DNA of 64,000 nt from Blastomyces gilchristii SLH14081 (Eukaryota > Ascomycota > Eurotiomycetes > Onygenales > Ajellomycetaceae): positions 3,904,074-3,968,073 of the forward strand of contig NW_003101680.1 of NCBI RefSeq assembly GCF_000003855.2, in the 5' to 3' direction. Of this stretch, positions 12,676-25,045 are shown one piece after another. The notes under the pieces are model-generated. The model saw only the letters and a list, made by a program, of their open reading frames with translations, was not told the origin of the DNA and made no database searches. A program made the position numbers and the translations under genes. The stretch's first letter is position 1. Each line of letters begins with the position of its first letter.

Positions 12676-14103
12676 GGGATTGCATGAAGTGAGAGCGGGT
12701 GGTGCCTCGCTTCTATGTAATAATTCTGCTATGTTCTCCGGGTCACTAGAATGGTAGAACGGAGAAGCACAGAAAGCGGTGGGGGCGTTTCTTCTCTCCC
12801 CACATCCCCCAGATATTCTGGTTGCAAGTTGCCCCTTAGTTTCTTCCCCTGCTTTTGGACTTTTCTCTTTGTCGACTACTACTAGGGCTAACAGGCTTTC
12901 ATACCTGGTTGATCCCTCCTTGATCCCTCCTTGGAACTAGCATTCACATGTATTTCTATTTTTGAGTTTTCCCCCCCAATACCTATGCATTTCCGTCCTC
13001 GTAGCATATATATGGAGTGCATTAAAGAAATATATGTTCTACTAGAATAATACACAGCATGTTTTGGCATTAACGAAAGATCAGGGGAGTAGAGTAGAAC
13101 TTGTATAGTTTTCAAGACCATCGCAAAGCTCAATCCCATAGGACTTTCCCAAGTTGAAATCATTATGAACGAATCCTACTAGCTATAGCTTCGCCGTTGG
13201 CAACAAGAAAACCATCTCTTCCCATCCCAACCTGAATATTTGCATATGGTTTCACATGCCCATAAAAGCCTCTGTAAGGCCATTCATTGCACCGATCCAC
13301 TAAACCGGAATTCTTTCATTCTTTCTGGGGATTATTGGGACCTCGGTCCTCACAATCTAGTGTTCGATTGTTAAAAATATAATATATATATATATATATA
13401 TAATATAAAAAAAAAATACAATAGAAAAAAAAAATGCAATTGCGTTGCATGGGAGCTGACCTCCTGAATCAGCGCCACACACGGGGAGAGTAAGGAGAGC
13501 TGTCGAATTCTTTTTGGTGTGTTCCAGCGCTTCACCGGGCACATGGCAGGTGGTGCATGTGACGTAACTAGAGCTTAGCAAGCGTGAAAGTGGTGCGGTA
13601 CATGAACCTGGAGACCTGCTGGATACATGCTGGTGGAGCTATGATGCGCGGATGCTGAGGAGGCAGCGCTTGACATGTGAAACTGGGCCAGGGTTGTGTG
13701 CCCGTTGCCGCCAACAAAGGGCAGAATGCGGAACGAAAGGATCAAAGATTCTTCAACTAAAAGGACAAAAAAGAGCGGAAGAGAGAAATGAAAGGACATG
13801 CGACAGCCGACAGCCGACAGGTGGTTATTATTATTATGGGGTATTTCTCCTGGGACTAGAAAGGGAGCACAAGGCCTTTGTTGTCTTTATACTCTGTACC
13901 TTATGATGATATAAAAAGTATAATCCGCCCGTCTTTATTTATCTTGTCGGATTTTTTTTTTTCAAACCTCTTCCTATCTTTCTCTAGGAGATACTTTTCC
14001 TTTCTTTTCATATTTTAGTCTTATCATTCATTGTGTTTCGTATTCCTGTGGACTAGGAGTCCTCGATTTTTTTTATTTTTTTTTTTTGGGGAGGGGGGAG
14101 AAA
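12676..14103. other. Intergenic region with AT microsatellite
   Basis: About 1.4 kb. It holds the RPN2 3' UTR, an (AT)n run at about 13382-13402, an A-rich tract to 13435, and a long C/T- and T-rich leader (13940-14095) just ahead of the next start. A plus frame at 13652-13906 has a CX6CX2CX6C cluster but is not supported as a gene. Confidence 0.55.
13382..13402. repeat. (AT)n microsatellite
   Basis: About ten uninterrupted AT dinucleotides flanked by A-rich sequence in the intergenic region. Confidence 0.9.
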
Positions 14104-16070
14104 ATGTCTGAAGTCTTCTCGAAGGACGCTGTGACGTCTCACAACAAGCCGGACAACCTCTGGATTATCATTGATGAAGATGTCTACGACCTCACCAAGT
14201 TCCAGGATGAACATCCTGGCGGAAAAAAGAGTATGTGGTACTTTGCGTTGGTCCGCAACATTGGTTCCCTGCCCGAGCTGGTAGCTATATGTATTAATTC
14301 GAGACGGTGCTGACTATAATGGCCTCCAACTAGTCTTGCAGCGAGTCGCTGGAAAGGATGCCTCGAAGCAATTTTGGAAATACCACAATGCTGGCGTTTT
14401 GAAAAAGTACAGCCCCCAACTGAAGGTTGGATCTTTGGACTCGAAGAAAGTTGCAGCTGCACCACCACCCCCTCCATCCCCGCCTGCCACACCTCCGGCG
14501 GCCGGATCGTCCAATTCTGAAAATGCTGTCGCATCCCGAACTGCTGCACCCGTTGCTCTAGAGCCATATGGCGACCTCGTTCCTTTTGCGGACCCCGCCT
14601 GGTACCAGGGTGTATGTCTCTGTCCTTTCTACACTTTGCAGATCTAATCATTTCACAAAAGACTTCGTTCATGAAGACAGAACATTATTGGCTAACAAAT
14701 TATCCTTCTCCCTCTCTTATTTCCCCTTGAACAGTACACCTCCATGTACTACAATGAGACCCACGCTGCTCTCCGTAAGGAGGTTCGGGAATGGGTAGAG
14801 TCCGAGATCGATCCACATGTCCATGACTGGGACGAGGCGAAGGCCATCCCCGAACATCTCTACAAGCAAATGGGAGACAGAGGCTATCTGGCTGGTTTGA
14901 TGGGTGTGGCGTATGAACCGGCCCTGTCCAAGAACCAAGTAAAATGTGTACCGCCAGAGAAGTGGGATTTCTTCCATGAATTGATTGTCACCGATGAGCT
15001 CTCGCGCGCCGCCAGCGGTGGTCTCGTATGGAACCTGATTGGTGGTTTTGGTATCGGCTGCCCGCCAGTTATCAAATATGGAAAGAAGGAGTTGGTGCAG
15101 CGCATCCTTCCAGCTATTTTGTCTGGTGATAAGCGCATCTGTCTAGCCATTACCGAGCCGGATTGTGGAAGCGATGTTTCCAACATTTCCTGCGAGGCTA
15201 AGTTGACGCCAGATGGGAGGCATTATATTGTCAACGGTGAGAAGAAATGGATTACCAACGGCATTTGGGCTGACTACTTCACAACCGCTGTGCGGACTGG
15301 CGAACCGGGCATGAACGGTATTAGCGTACTGCTCATCGAGCGGTCCGCTGGTGGAGTCAGCACCCGCAAGATGGATTGTCAGGGTATGTCAACAAGTGGC
15401 ACTGCCTACGTCACCTTCGAAGACGTCAAGGTGCCCGTTGAGAACCTGATCGGCAAGGGGAACCAGGGCTTCAAAGGTAGGTGATCAAAGACCTCACCCA
15501 TACCCACCTTTCTCTTGAAGCAATATCCCAAGTCCTCTTAACGTAATTCTAACGCATATATACTCTACTCTTTGAGTGATCATGATGAACTTCAACCACG
15601 AACGCATGGGTATAATAATCCAATGCGTCCGCTTCTCGCGCGTCTGCTACGAAGAATCCGTCAAATACGCCCACAAGCGCCACACCTTCGGCAAGCGCCT
15701 GATCGACCACCCAGTGATCCGCATGAAGCTCGCGCACATGGCGCGCCAGATCGAAGCTTCGCACAACTGGCTCGAAAACCTCGTTTTCCAATGCCAGTCT
15801 ATGGATGACACGGAGGCCGCGTTCCGCTTGGGCGGTGCCATTGCGGGCCTGAAAGCACAATCGACCACTACCTTCGAGTTCTGCGCGCGAGAGGCCAGTC
15901 AGATCTTTGGTGGTTTGAGTTATACTCGGGGTGGTCAGGGGGGTAAGATTGAGCGGTTGTATCGGGATGTGCGCGCGTATGCGATCCCCGGCGGGAGCGA
16001 GGAGATTATGTTGGATCTTAGTATGAGGCAGAGTTTGAAGGTTCACCAATTCTTTGGGATGAATCTGTAG
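14104..16070 (+). CDS. Cytochrome b5-acyl-CoA dehydrogenase fusion protein
   Basis: Four exons: 14104-14230, 14334-14611, 14735-15476 and 15577-16070, giving 547 codons (546 aa). Residues 1-75 are a cytochrome b5 heme domain with the HPGG motif (H37) and the second heme ligand in FWKYHNAG (H60). A Pro/Ala-rich linker of about 40 residues follows. The rest is a full acyl-CoA dehydrogenase: CLAITEPDCGSDVSNI (FAD/substrate signature), GEKKWITNG and the C-terminal QIFGGLSYTRGGQGGKIERLYRDVRAYAIPGGSEEIM block. Acyl-CoA dehydrogenases make the first double bond of fatty-acyl CoA in beta-oxidation. Fusion with b5 is a known fungal architecture, where the heme may pass electrons. There is no PTS1 (the tail is GMNL) and no obvious mitochondrial presequence, so location is open. 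The first acceptor is placed at 14333 because the later AG at 14341 breaks the b5 consensus. Confidence 0.93.
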
Positions 16071-16528
16071 GTTGCTGGCGTTTTTATGATTTCTTGTGGT
16101 TTTCCCTTTTTCTTTAACTTATCCTGGGGGACATTCATTCCATATCCAATTTTCATTTCATGTACATGTACATGTACTGTACATACACGCATACCATCCA
16201 TACATATTTCTTCTACTTCTCCTTTATTTCAAAGACCAAGACTGGCATGCTATGATCTCCGGGATTTTATTTTATTTTATTTTATTGTATTTTAATTTAT
16301 TTTTAATTTATTTTTTCTGCATTTTGGGGATTGTTTCCGTTCGGCCTAAGTTACCCATGCTGGCTGGATATCAGTTCTCCAGCCTTGCTGTTCTTCGATT
16401 TATTTTTTGTTATTAGACATGTATTGTGTCAGTATTCATCCAGTTGTTGCATGATGTCACTTGCACCAGGTAAATAATCCATAATCCCGCTTGTTTGGCC
16501 AAGGAGCCACTGCGTCTCTAAACAATTA

Positions 16529-16546
16529 ATACATCACGTGATGTAT
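16529..16546. promoter_or_regulatory. 18-bp perfect palindrome centred on CACGTG
   Basis: ATACATCACGTGATGTAT reads the same on both strands and lies about 480 bp upstream of the SPT5 start. The core is the E-box/Cbf1-type CACGTG; the ATCACGTGAT context is a high-affinity bHLH half-site arrangement. Regulation of SPT5 is inferred from position. Confidence 0.5.
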
Positions 16547-16554
16547 AAAACGCG

Positions 16555-16559
16555 CCAAT
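16555..16559 (+). promoter_or_regulatory. CCAAT box upstream of SPT5
   Basis: CCAAT on the plus strand 9 bp after the palindrome; an inverted copy (ATTGG) follows at about 16564. It fits the Hap/CBC binding consensus. Confidence 0.4.
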
Positions 16560-17023
16560 CTATATTGGCCGAATACGGCTGCCGTTAAGCGCCGCAAGCG
16601 CATCCATCAAACTTGCAAAGAATCTCAACCGCCGCTCATCGCTAATGCTTATCCTTTTCACTACTTCCCATTCACGCCAGGCGCTTGTGAAGCAGGGAGC
16701 ACGTTGCACTCTCTAATCTTACCTTTCCGTTTTCATCTACAGAAGGCTGTTTGAAATCTTCCGATTGCGACACGAGATACCCTCGGTACGATTGCGCCTT
16801 TGGTAACTACCAAACCTCATCCTAACGAGCTCGAGCTTCGGGGGCTTGTATTTCTACAGGCAGGCGAAAGTACTGAGGCCATAGATCCAGACACGTACAT
16901 AACGGTACATGAACCCTTATTGTCTTCACTATTCTGAGCGCAACACCTCGACCACCGGCGGAAGTAAAAACACGTGTAGCAAAACTATCGAAAGTTTTCG
17001 TCAGCGCCTCACGCAACTACACA

Positions 17024-20000
17024 ATGTCTAACCCGCCCAGCAATTTCCTTAATGAGGACTTCGGATCCGAAGAGGAAGATGATGACTTTAATCCCGCCCC
17101 CGTCGAGGATTCCGATGATGACCGGCCGAAGAAGAAACGGGGGGCAACACCTAACGATGATGTGGCGAGGGATGATAGGTCTAGGGTAGGGGGAGGGGGC
17201 GACGAGGAAGACCAAGAAGAAAATGAATCTTTGCGGAGAAAAGAGAAGGCTGAGAATAGCGAGAATGGAGAGGGAGAGGATTATGGGGACGTGGATGAGA
17301 GTGGTGGGGAAAGGGATGCTGGAGGTTCGGAAGAAGAGGAGGACGAAGAAGATGACGATGATGACGAGGATGAGCAGGCTGTTTCGGTGAGTTTAGTTGG
17401 ATTCTGTTCTGGCATCGCCAGCCAGGTTATCACGACTGAGGACATAAAAAGAAAGAGGTGTTGGATCGGGTTTACTGATGCCTTTTATTCTAGGGTCGAC
17501 CACGGAAACGTAGACGGCGGGGAATCAATGCCTTCCTTGAGGTTGAAGCTGAAGTTGACGAAGAAGATGATGCTGAAGAAGACGAGGAGGAGATGGGTGA
17601 TGGATTCGTCGCAGAGCACCCTGACGATCTCGACGCTTTACCCGTTGGCGCGGAGACTGATGATCGAAGACATCGCGAGCTGGATCGGAAGCGAGATCTA
17701 GAGGCTACAATGGATGCTGAGAAACAAGCACAGGCCCTTAAAGAACGGTACGGCCGGAACCGAGCTGTGGCAGCAGATCTGGTCGTTGTGCCGAAGCGAT
17801 TACTGCTACCGAGTGTTGATGATCCGAGTATATGGGCCGTCAAATGTCGCCCTGGCAAGGAAAGGGAGATTGTTTTTAACATTATGAAGAGAATCGAGGA
17901 CCGTCCACCGGACTCCAGGAGGCCGATTCGGATCATGTCTGCGTTCGAGCGGGGCGGAACTATGAGTGGATATATCTATGTTGAAGCCCGCAAGCAGGCC
18001 GACGTCCTCGATGCCCTGAACGATATGTCGAATGTATATACCAAGTCGAAGATGATATTGATCTCCGTGAAGGAAATGCCCGATCTACTCAGGGTAACCA
18101 AATCGGAACAGCTAATCCCTGGTGGTTGGGTACGCATCAAGCGAGGGAAGTACCAGGGCGACTTGGCGCAGCTCGAAGATGTCGAGACGAACGGACTGGA
18201 CGTTACTGTCAGGCTTGTTCCTCGTCTGGACTACGGTTTAAACGAAGATATGGGCGCACCTAATGGTGATGTGAAACGGAAGAGACCAGGTGCTAATAGT
18301 GCCATTGCTCGCCCGCCGCAACGACCATTCAGCGAAGCAGAGGCTAAGAAAAAGCATGCAAGGTATCTGAGTGCTACCTCTGGGCTTGGAGGGAAGACTT
18401 GGAATTACCTTGGCGATAATTACGTTGACGGGTTCCTTATCAAAGATATGAAAGTGCAGCATCTAATTACAAAAAATGTCAACCCACAACTTGATGAGGT
18501 TACCAAGTTCGCCCGTGGTGCCGATGATGGCACTGCGAATCTTGATCTTGCTGCTTTGGCTGCGAGTCTTAAAAATACGACTACTGAAGACTCATATCTC
18601 CCTGGGGATACTGTTGAGGTTTTCCAAGGCGAGCAGCAAGGTGTGGTTGGCCGGACGGTATCCACCCGCGGGGATATTGTCTCCATTAAGGTTACGCAAG
18701 GCGAACTTGAAGGACAGCAGATAGATGTGCCTATCAAGGGCCTCAGGAAACGCTTCCAAGAAGGTGATCATGTTAAAGTCATTGGCGGCAGTCGATTCCG
18801 TGACGAGTTGGGTATGGTGGTTCGCATTAAGGATGACCGGGTTACTTTGCTCAGCGACATGAGTATGCAGGAAATCACGGTGTTCAGCAAGGATATTCGA
18901 GAAGCTGCGGATGCTGGTGTTGATGGGAAACTTGGCATGTATGATGTTCATGATCTCGTGCAGCTTGAGTAAGTGCTTCTCCCAGGAAACAATTTCCATA
19001 GCCCCTTGACGCCTGTACTTTACTAATAACTTTTGCAGCCAAGCAACTGTCGGTTGTATTATCAAGCTAGATCGAGAATCGATGCGGGTCCTTGATCAAA
19101 ACGGATCAGTTAGAACTGTACTGCCGTCCCAAGTCATGAATAAAATCCTCCAGCGTCGCAATGCCGTCTCCACAGATCGTAATGGCTCGGAGATCAGAAG
19201 CGGCGATACAGTCCGTGAAGTTACCGGAGAACAACGAACAGGCGCCATTATCCACATCCACCGTTCATTCCTTTTCCTTAACAACAAAGACGCAAGCGAC
19301 AACGCGGGTATCATTGTTACACGAGCGTCGAATGTTACTACGGTCGCAACCAGCGGCGGGAGATTAGCCAGCCGGTCTGCTCCCGATTTCTCGAGGATGA
19401 ACCCAGCAATCCAGAAAAATGGAATGAATGGCAGCGGAATGCCACCACCGAAGTCGTTTGGTAGGGATCGGACTATTGGCAAGACTGTTACGATTCGAAA
19501 AGGCCCCTTCAAGGGCCTGTTGGGTATTGTTAAAGATACGACTGATGCTCAAGCGCGGGTTGAGTTGCATTCGAAGAATAAGGTGATTACGGTGGACAAG
19601 GATATGCTCGCCATAAAAGAGTATGTGTCTCCTTCCGCCTCCATTAAAAGCTTTGTCCAATCTGACCATCCACATAGTCCTATCACTGGTGCTTCAATTG
19701 ATCTCTCCCGATACGGCGGTAGAGGCGGTGGTGGAGCCGGGCGGGGCCGAATCCCTTACGGCAGCTCTGCAGCTCCCCCCGACTGGTCAGGAAGTCGCAC
19801 ACCTCTGGCTGCAAATGACGCCTCACGCACTCCTGCATGGCGGTCTTCTTCCTCACGAAGTGAGTATTCATTCCCATTCTTTGTCAACAACCTGATCCAT
19901 TCCTAACAAATCCAACAGCACCAGCCTGGGGCTCTGCAACAGCAAGCGGCTCTCGCACCCCGGCATGGAAAGCGGACGGTTCCCGTACTTCAAACCCATA

Positions 20001-20580
20001 CGACGGCAGCCGAACCGCATATGGCGGTACCACATTTGGCGGCGGCCGCACCCCTGCCTGGACTTCCGGAACAAAGACCCCCTATGACTCCAGCTCTGGT
20101 TTCGGCGGCTCCTCGACTTCGGGCTTCGATGCTTTCGCCGCTGGCTCCCGAACACCGGCGTATCCTGGCGGTGGCTCGCGGACCCCTGCATGGGCGCCCG
20201 GATCCGCAGCGCCTCCACCTATCGGACATAGTAGCGGAAGTAAAAGCAGCTACGATGCCCCAACCCCCAGCACGGATTACTCCGCACCCACACCTGGCCC
20301 CTACGGTGGCGCCCCGACACCTGGTGCCACTGCTGCAACACCACATGGTTGGGCAGACAATGCACCCACGCCTGGTGCGATCCATGCGCCGACGCCGGAT
20401 GCTTCAGGTTATTCTGCCAAACGCACCGGCGAGCTGTACGATGCTCCAACCCCTGCTGCCATCGGAGGTGGGAGACCGTACGATGCTCCTACTCCAGCGA
20501 TGGGGGCGGGTATTCCAGCTACACCTAGCGCGGGTGATGATGGCGGACCTAGATACGAAGAATGCACTCCGAGCCCGTGA
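17024..20580 (+). CDS. SPT5: Transcription elongation factor Spt5
   Basis: Exons 17024-17386, 17494-18968, 19039-19620, 19678-19859 and 19919-20580 give 1088 codons (1087 aa). Residues 1-170 are strongly acidic, with RPRKRRRR just after the first intron. The NGN domain (about 230-325) begins at [12 protein letters not shown] and pairs with Spt4. KOW domains follow ([73 protein letters not shown]). The C-terminal repeat region has SRTPAW-type units, then repeated YDAPTP/APTPG units, the phospho-acceptor CTR read by elongation kinases. Spt4/5 clamps RNA polymerase II and promotes processivity and capping. The 57-nt intron at 19621-19677 is a multiple of three and open, so its retention would add 19 residues; removal gives the family-like KDPITG join. 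Confidence 0.96.
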
Positions 20581-21235
20581 TTGTGATATGGCTAGTCCAA
20601 GTGTGCTTCGGGACTTTGGTGTTTCTTGGACTTTTTTTCGGAGATGAGTGTGTGATCAGTTGGATTTGTTGCTTTTCCATGTCACGTAGCTTTCACTTGT
20701 GGTTTTACGGCGTCGTTTCGGGCGTCTACTTTCTTATTTTGTAGTTAGCACTTTTTCCGTTTCCCTCGTCGCCATAGCATGGAATTAAGGTATACCGGGC
20801 TATTTTGCTTCTCCTCCTTATTCTCCTTTTTCCTTTTAGCGTTCGTTCGCCTTTTTATCTATTTCGTCTTCTTCTGCTGGTGTGCTGCCAATAAAAGGGC
20901 CAGCTTCCTGGGTTTGATTCTCGCGAAGGTGAGGGAGAAAAAAAAGGGAAATTTTGATTAAAATCTAGTTAATTTTAGATTGTCTCTATTATCTCTTCTG
21001 TTTTCTATATTATTTCTCCTGCGTGGTTATATTCGAACGTCGGGGGGAAATGTTGTATATCTCTCTGATAAGATGTTTGCTCAGTTTGCTATTCAATCTG
21101 AAAGCTTGCTACTGATCTCCAGCACCCGTCAGAGCTCTAAAGAACCTCGTAGAAATACAGACATTAGGACCAAGACAACGGGCTGGTAGAGGGTCTGTTG
21201 GTGGATATCTTCTTTATTTGTCATATGCTTCTAGG

Positions 21236-21272
<37 letters not shown>

Positions 21273-21517
21273 CCCCTTATTTAGCTAACTACCCATAACT
21301 CTTTCCGTGCCGACTGAAGAGCTAGGGAAATCCGCAACCTGCCGCCCCACCACAAGCAAAACATTAAGAGTTGCGGCGAAGGCTTCTGGGCGCCCACCTA
21401 ACCACGCTAGACTTCTTCTATTCAAACTTCACTCAAGCCAGGAAAGGAACCAAAGGAATATTCTTGCCACGGACAGTATATCGAACCGAAACTCCTCCTC
21501 AGCCGAAATTAAACGCA
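20581..21517. other. Intergenic region
   Basis: About 0.9 kb with the SPT5 3' UTR, T-rich sequence and a (TTTTC)n/poly-T run at about 21235-21275. The 5' leader of nudC follows. No gene seen. Confidence 0.55.
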
Positions 21518-22338
21518 ATGTCAGACACTGAGACAGGTCCAAGCAAGGAAGTTATCGCAGAGCGCGAACGCGAAGAGCGTGAACGCAAGGCAAAAGAGGA
21601 CGCAGAACAAGCCACACTACCCTACAAATGGACGCAAACGATTAAAGATGCCGATGTGACGATTCCTGTAGCGGCAAATATCAGAGGGCGGGATTTGCAG
21701 GTAGATTTGAGTAGGACTAAGATCTTCGTCGGCATTAAAGGCGGAGAGACGTTTATCGATGTATGTACGGACATGGAGTACAATCATGTTTATAATCCGT
21801 ACATATTTTTTTGATTTTTGATTTCTTTGATTTCTTTGCCTTTTCTTCTGACATTTACATTGGCATAGGGAATGTTCCCACACCCAATCCGCGTCGACGA
21901 ATCGGCCTGGACCCTCGAGCCCACCTCCCAGCCCCCCGGCAAAGAAATTTCTATCCACCTCGATAAAGTTAACCAAATGGAATGGTGGCCGCATATCGTG
22001 ACGTCCGCGCCACGCATTGACGTGTCGAAGATCACGCCTGAGAATTCAAAGCTAGGAGATTTGGACGGTGCGACGAGGAGTATGGTAGAGAAGATGATGT
22101 ATGATCAGCGGCAAAAGGAGATGGGGAAGCCGACGAGTGATGAGGAGAAGAAGATGGAGCTGTTGAGGAAGTTCCAGAAAGAGCATCCGGGTGAGTATTT
22201 TTTCAAATTTCCTATTATATATCTCTTTTGCGCGGTTTATGTTTGCTTTTACCTTTGGTTTTGGAAGCTTGTGAATTGCTGACGACTACTTCCCTTTGCT
22301 CTGTAGAGATGGACTTTTCCAACGCAAAGATTGGTTAA
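21518..22338 (+). CDS. nudC: Nuclear movement protein NudC (CS/p23-domain chaperone)
   Basis: Three exons: 21518-21760, 21869-22190 and 22307-22338, giving 198 aa, the size of the Aspergillus nidulans protein. A charged N-terminal helix ([17 protein letters not shown]) is followed by the CS domain: [41 protein letters not shown], then the [25 protein letters not shown] stretch. The tail has [20 protein letters not shown] and ends [10 protein letters not shown], carried on a tiny 10-residue last exon. NudC is a co-chaperone needed for dynein-dependent nuclear migration and for stability of NudF/Lis1. The ORF upstream of 21518 is 5' leader; the start is chosen by family length. Confidence 0.96.
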
Positions 22339-22887
22339 ATGCAAATATGCAATTAAATCGTATAAAATATTCAATACGCAAGCGCAGACTCGGGATGGCA
22401 GGAACAGAGTGAAAAGAACCTGGCCAAACATGAATCTAGGCGTACTAATATTAAGTGTGACGAGCCAATGGGACGCTCTGTATGTGTGTAGGTAGAAAAG
22501 GGTGGATATGAACATACCATGATTTACGAACAATGAAAGGAAAATCTGTGACCATTATAAAAATGCATACAGTAGCTACAAGAAACCGGGGTCCGGAGTT
22601 AAGCGCTGGTCAGCTTACTCCTCATGTGGTAGATGATAAGTTCATTGATCGAAGTGTGCGCTAACTCTTATTTAAAAACAATCTACTGTATAGAGAGAAA
22701 TAGAGAGAAGAAGTCTAAATAAATATGGTTGGTATCTAATCTATTAATACATAAATCCCAAGGGCTCCTGAAATTAAGAAACTGGTATGCCAACATCTAT
22801 CAACAACATAACGAGGCGTGTATCAAACCCCGTTGAGGAGGAGGAGAAGGAGTGAAGAACAATGAGAAGCTGTTTCCCATATCGTAC
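22339..22887. other. Convergent intergenic region
   Basis: About 0.55 kb between the convergent nudC and aspartyl-tRNA synthetase stops, AT-rich and with no recognised element. Confidence 0.55.
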
Positions 22888-25045
22888 CTAACCAGCTCCA
22901 GGAGTAGCATGATCCCCTATCCTAATTGCCTCCCCCAAATCCCCTTCTATTTTCTGCTCCCCATCAGCATCCTCATCCTGCAACCGAAGATGATAGGTCC
23001 GCAACGACTCCTCCGTCATTTCACTTGGACACTTAATCAACAAATCTTCTCCCTTCCCAGACTTCGGGAACGCAATTACATCCCGCACACTCTCCTTGCC
23101 CAGCATAACTGCCACGAGTCTATCGAACCCCAGTGCAATGCCAGCATGTGGTGGGCACCCGGCCCTCAGGGCCTCAAGTAAGTGCGCAAAGTCAGCAAGC
23201 CTCTCGGCGGGCATTTTCAGGATGTCGCGAAGTATGAATTCTTGGACCGCGGCAGAGTGGATACGTCGACTTCCGCCGCCGAGTTCGACGCCGTTGAGGA
23301 CTAGATCGTAGTGGTCTGCGATTACTTTCGTTGGGTCCGTGAGTAGAAGGGATATATCTGACTCGCGCAGCGGGGCCGTGAAGGGGTGGTGTGTGGATGC
23401 AATGCCGGCCGCGCCTCCTTGGCCGGGCTCGGAATCGGTAATGGGGGAAAATAGGGGGAATTCTTGGACCCAGAGGAAGTGGAAACCTGTAGGGGCGGGT
23501 GTGAGGTCGGCTTCCACGGCCGCTTTATGGATTTCCCGACGAAGATCACCTAGTGGAGTGGAACCTCCGGAAAAGGGTGCGTTCTCGCGAGCTTGTATTA
23601 TGAGTAGGTCTCCGTCTTTCAGGTCTAGTTCTTGCTCGAGAACCCATGTCGCTTCGAATCCAAACGGCTGGAGTCCCGAGAGGGGTTTTCTAGAGTCGTA
23701 AACGAAGGCGCCAGGTCCGCCTGCGGGATTTTTATGGAAGATACTCGCTTCAGGAGAGTCCATGAACGAATTGAGGAAATTACGCATATCTTCCGGGTTC
23801 TCGTTTCCTTCTAGTTTCATGGCTTCAACTATGGGATTATGCAGTGGACTGATTTTACTAACGAGGTCGACGGGTACCATGTGCTCAATCCGCTTGATCT
23901 CCATGCCGATTCGTACGTCTGGTTTGTCTGATCCGAACTTGGCCATGGCATCTTCATAAGTGGTCCTCTGGAAGCTCTCCGAGGGTAAAGAGTGTGTCAT
24001 TAAGGAAGACCATAGCTTTTTCACAGCAGCTTCGATTACCGTTATCACATCTTCCCCAGTTGCAAATGACATTTCTAAATCGAGCTACTCGGACGAGTTA
24101 GAGGCACTGCTACCCAAAGCTTGAAAAGGGATCGGGGTTGAGTACCTGCGTAAATTCCGGTTGCCTATCTGCCCGAAGGTCCTCATCCCTGAAACAACGG
24201 GCGAATTGGTAATATCTCGGAATGCCGCTAGCCATGAGAATTTGTTTGTATTGTTGCGGACTTTGTGGGAGTGCGTATGCCATCCCACGTCTTCTCGTGG
24301 GAACTAAAAACTCCCTTGCTCCTTCGGGGGTAGATTTGAACAGTAGAGGTGTTTCGATTTCTATGAAAGGTAGTTGGCATTCTTCCAATGCTTCTCGCAA
24401 GACATTTCTAGCTCGCGCACGGAATCGCAGTGCATCACGAAGTTTGCTATCGGCTCGGATCTGCAAATGCCGCTTTTCCGGGGGGAAAACTGTGTCAGGG
24501 GTCATGATAATGTCCTTAGGAAACTCATTAAGACAGTGTATGTCCTCCAAGGCAATCTCTATACTGTCGGCCTTGGCTTCCTGCCCCTCCCTAGCGTCTG
24601 GCTTTTCCTTCAAACTAGGTTGTTTTTGTTGTACGACCCCCTGCACAACCACGGGGCTATTTGCCTCAATGGATTTCAGCTTGGCAAAGGATTTATCTTT
24701 TGCAAAAGCTATGATCTGAACATTTTGTGACAGAATTGGATCTGTTAGGCGAACAAAGGCCATCCTCTTTCCCATATCGACTCGCTTCCCTAGGTAGCCA
24801 TGGAGCACAACCTTCTGGCCCAAAGCGGGACGTTCTATAAGTGATTTGAGGTCAACTGTGGCAGCTGGAAAGTTTACTATACAGATAAAATATCAAATTA
24901 GTCAAAAATTCCTCTTACAAACTGGCAATGATATGAAAACTAGGCTAGATGTCCGTCCTCGTACTAGATTGTTTGTATTCTTCAAGATGGGAGCGACACG
25001 ACGGAGAGCAAGCAGCGCTCTGCTGGCGCGACCAACTTCCGGCAT
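22888..25045 (-). CDS. MSD1: Aspartyl-tRNA synthetase, mitochondrial
   Basis: Three minus-strand exons: 25045-24919, 24876-24146 and 24084-22888, giving 685 codons (684 aa). The first 40 residues, [20 protein letters not shown] and on, are Arg-rich without acids after position 3, a typical mitochondrial presequence. An OB-fold anticodon domain follows ([13 protein letters not shown]). Then come the class II core: [10 protein letters not shown], motif 2 [16 protein letters not shown], the bacterial-type GAD insertion region and motif 3 [15 protein letters not shown]. The bacterial/mitochondrial form charges organellar tRNA-Asp. The 60-nt second intron falls right after motif 2 and splices to LDLEMSFA. 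The first intron is only 42 nt; frame and presequence support it but it is short, so the N-terminus is less certain than the rest. Confidence 0.93.

Larger units (their letters stand above)
16071..17023. other. Intergenic region with SPT5 promoter
   Basis: About 0.95 kb. It starts with the dehydrogenase 3' UTR, then an ACATGT-type alternating run (about 16158-16185) and a (TTTTA)n tract (about 16266-16310). The SPT5 upstream region has an 18-bp palindrome at 16529 and a CCAAT box at 16555. Confidence 0.6.

Noticed and set aside
13652..13906. Plus-strand 84-codon frame with CX6CX2CX6C resembling half of a Zn2Cys6 finger
   Set aside because: The first CX2C half is absent upstream in frame, no flanking basic region or downstream exon fits, and the rest is low-value sequence. 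Probably chance.
17490..17936. Minus-strand Ser/Arg-rich 148-codon frame
   Set aside because: It is a shadow of the acidic, Glu/Asp-rich SPT5 exon 2 on the other strand.
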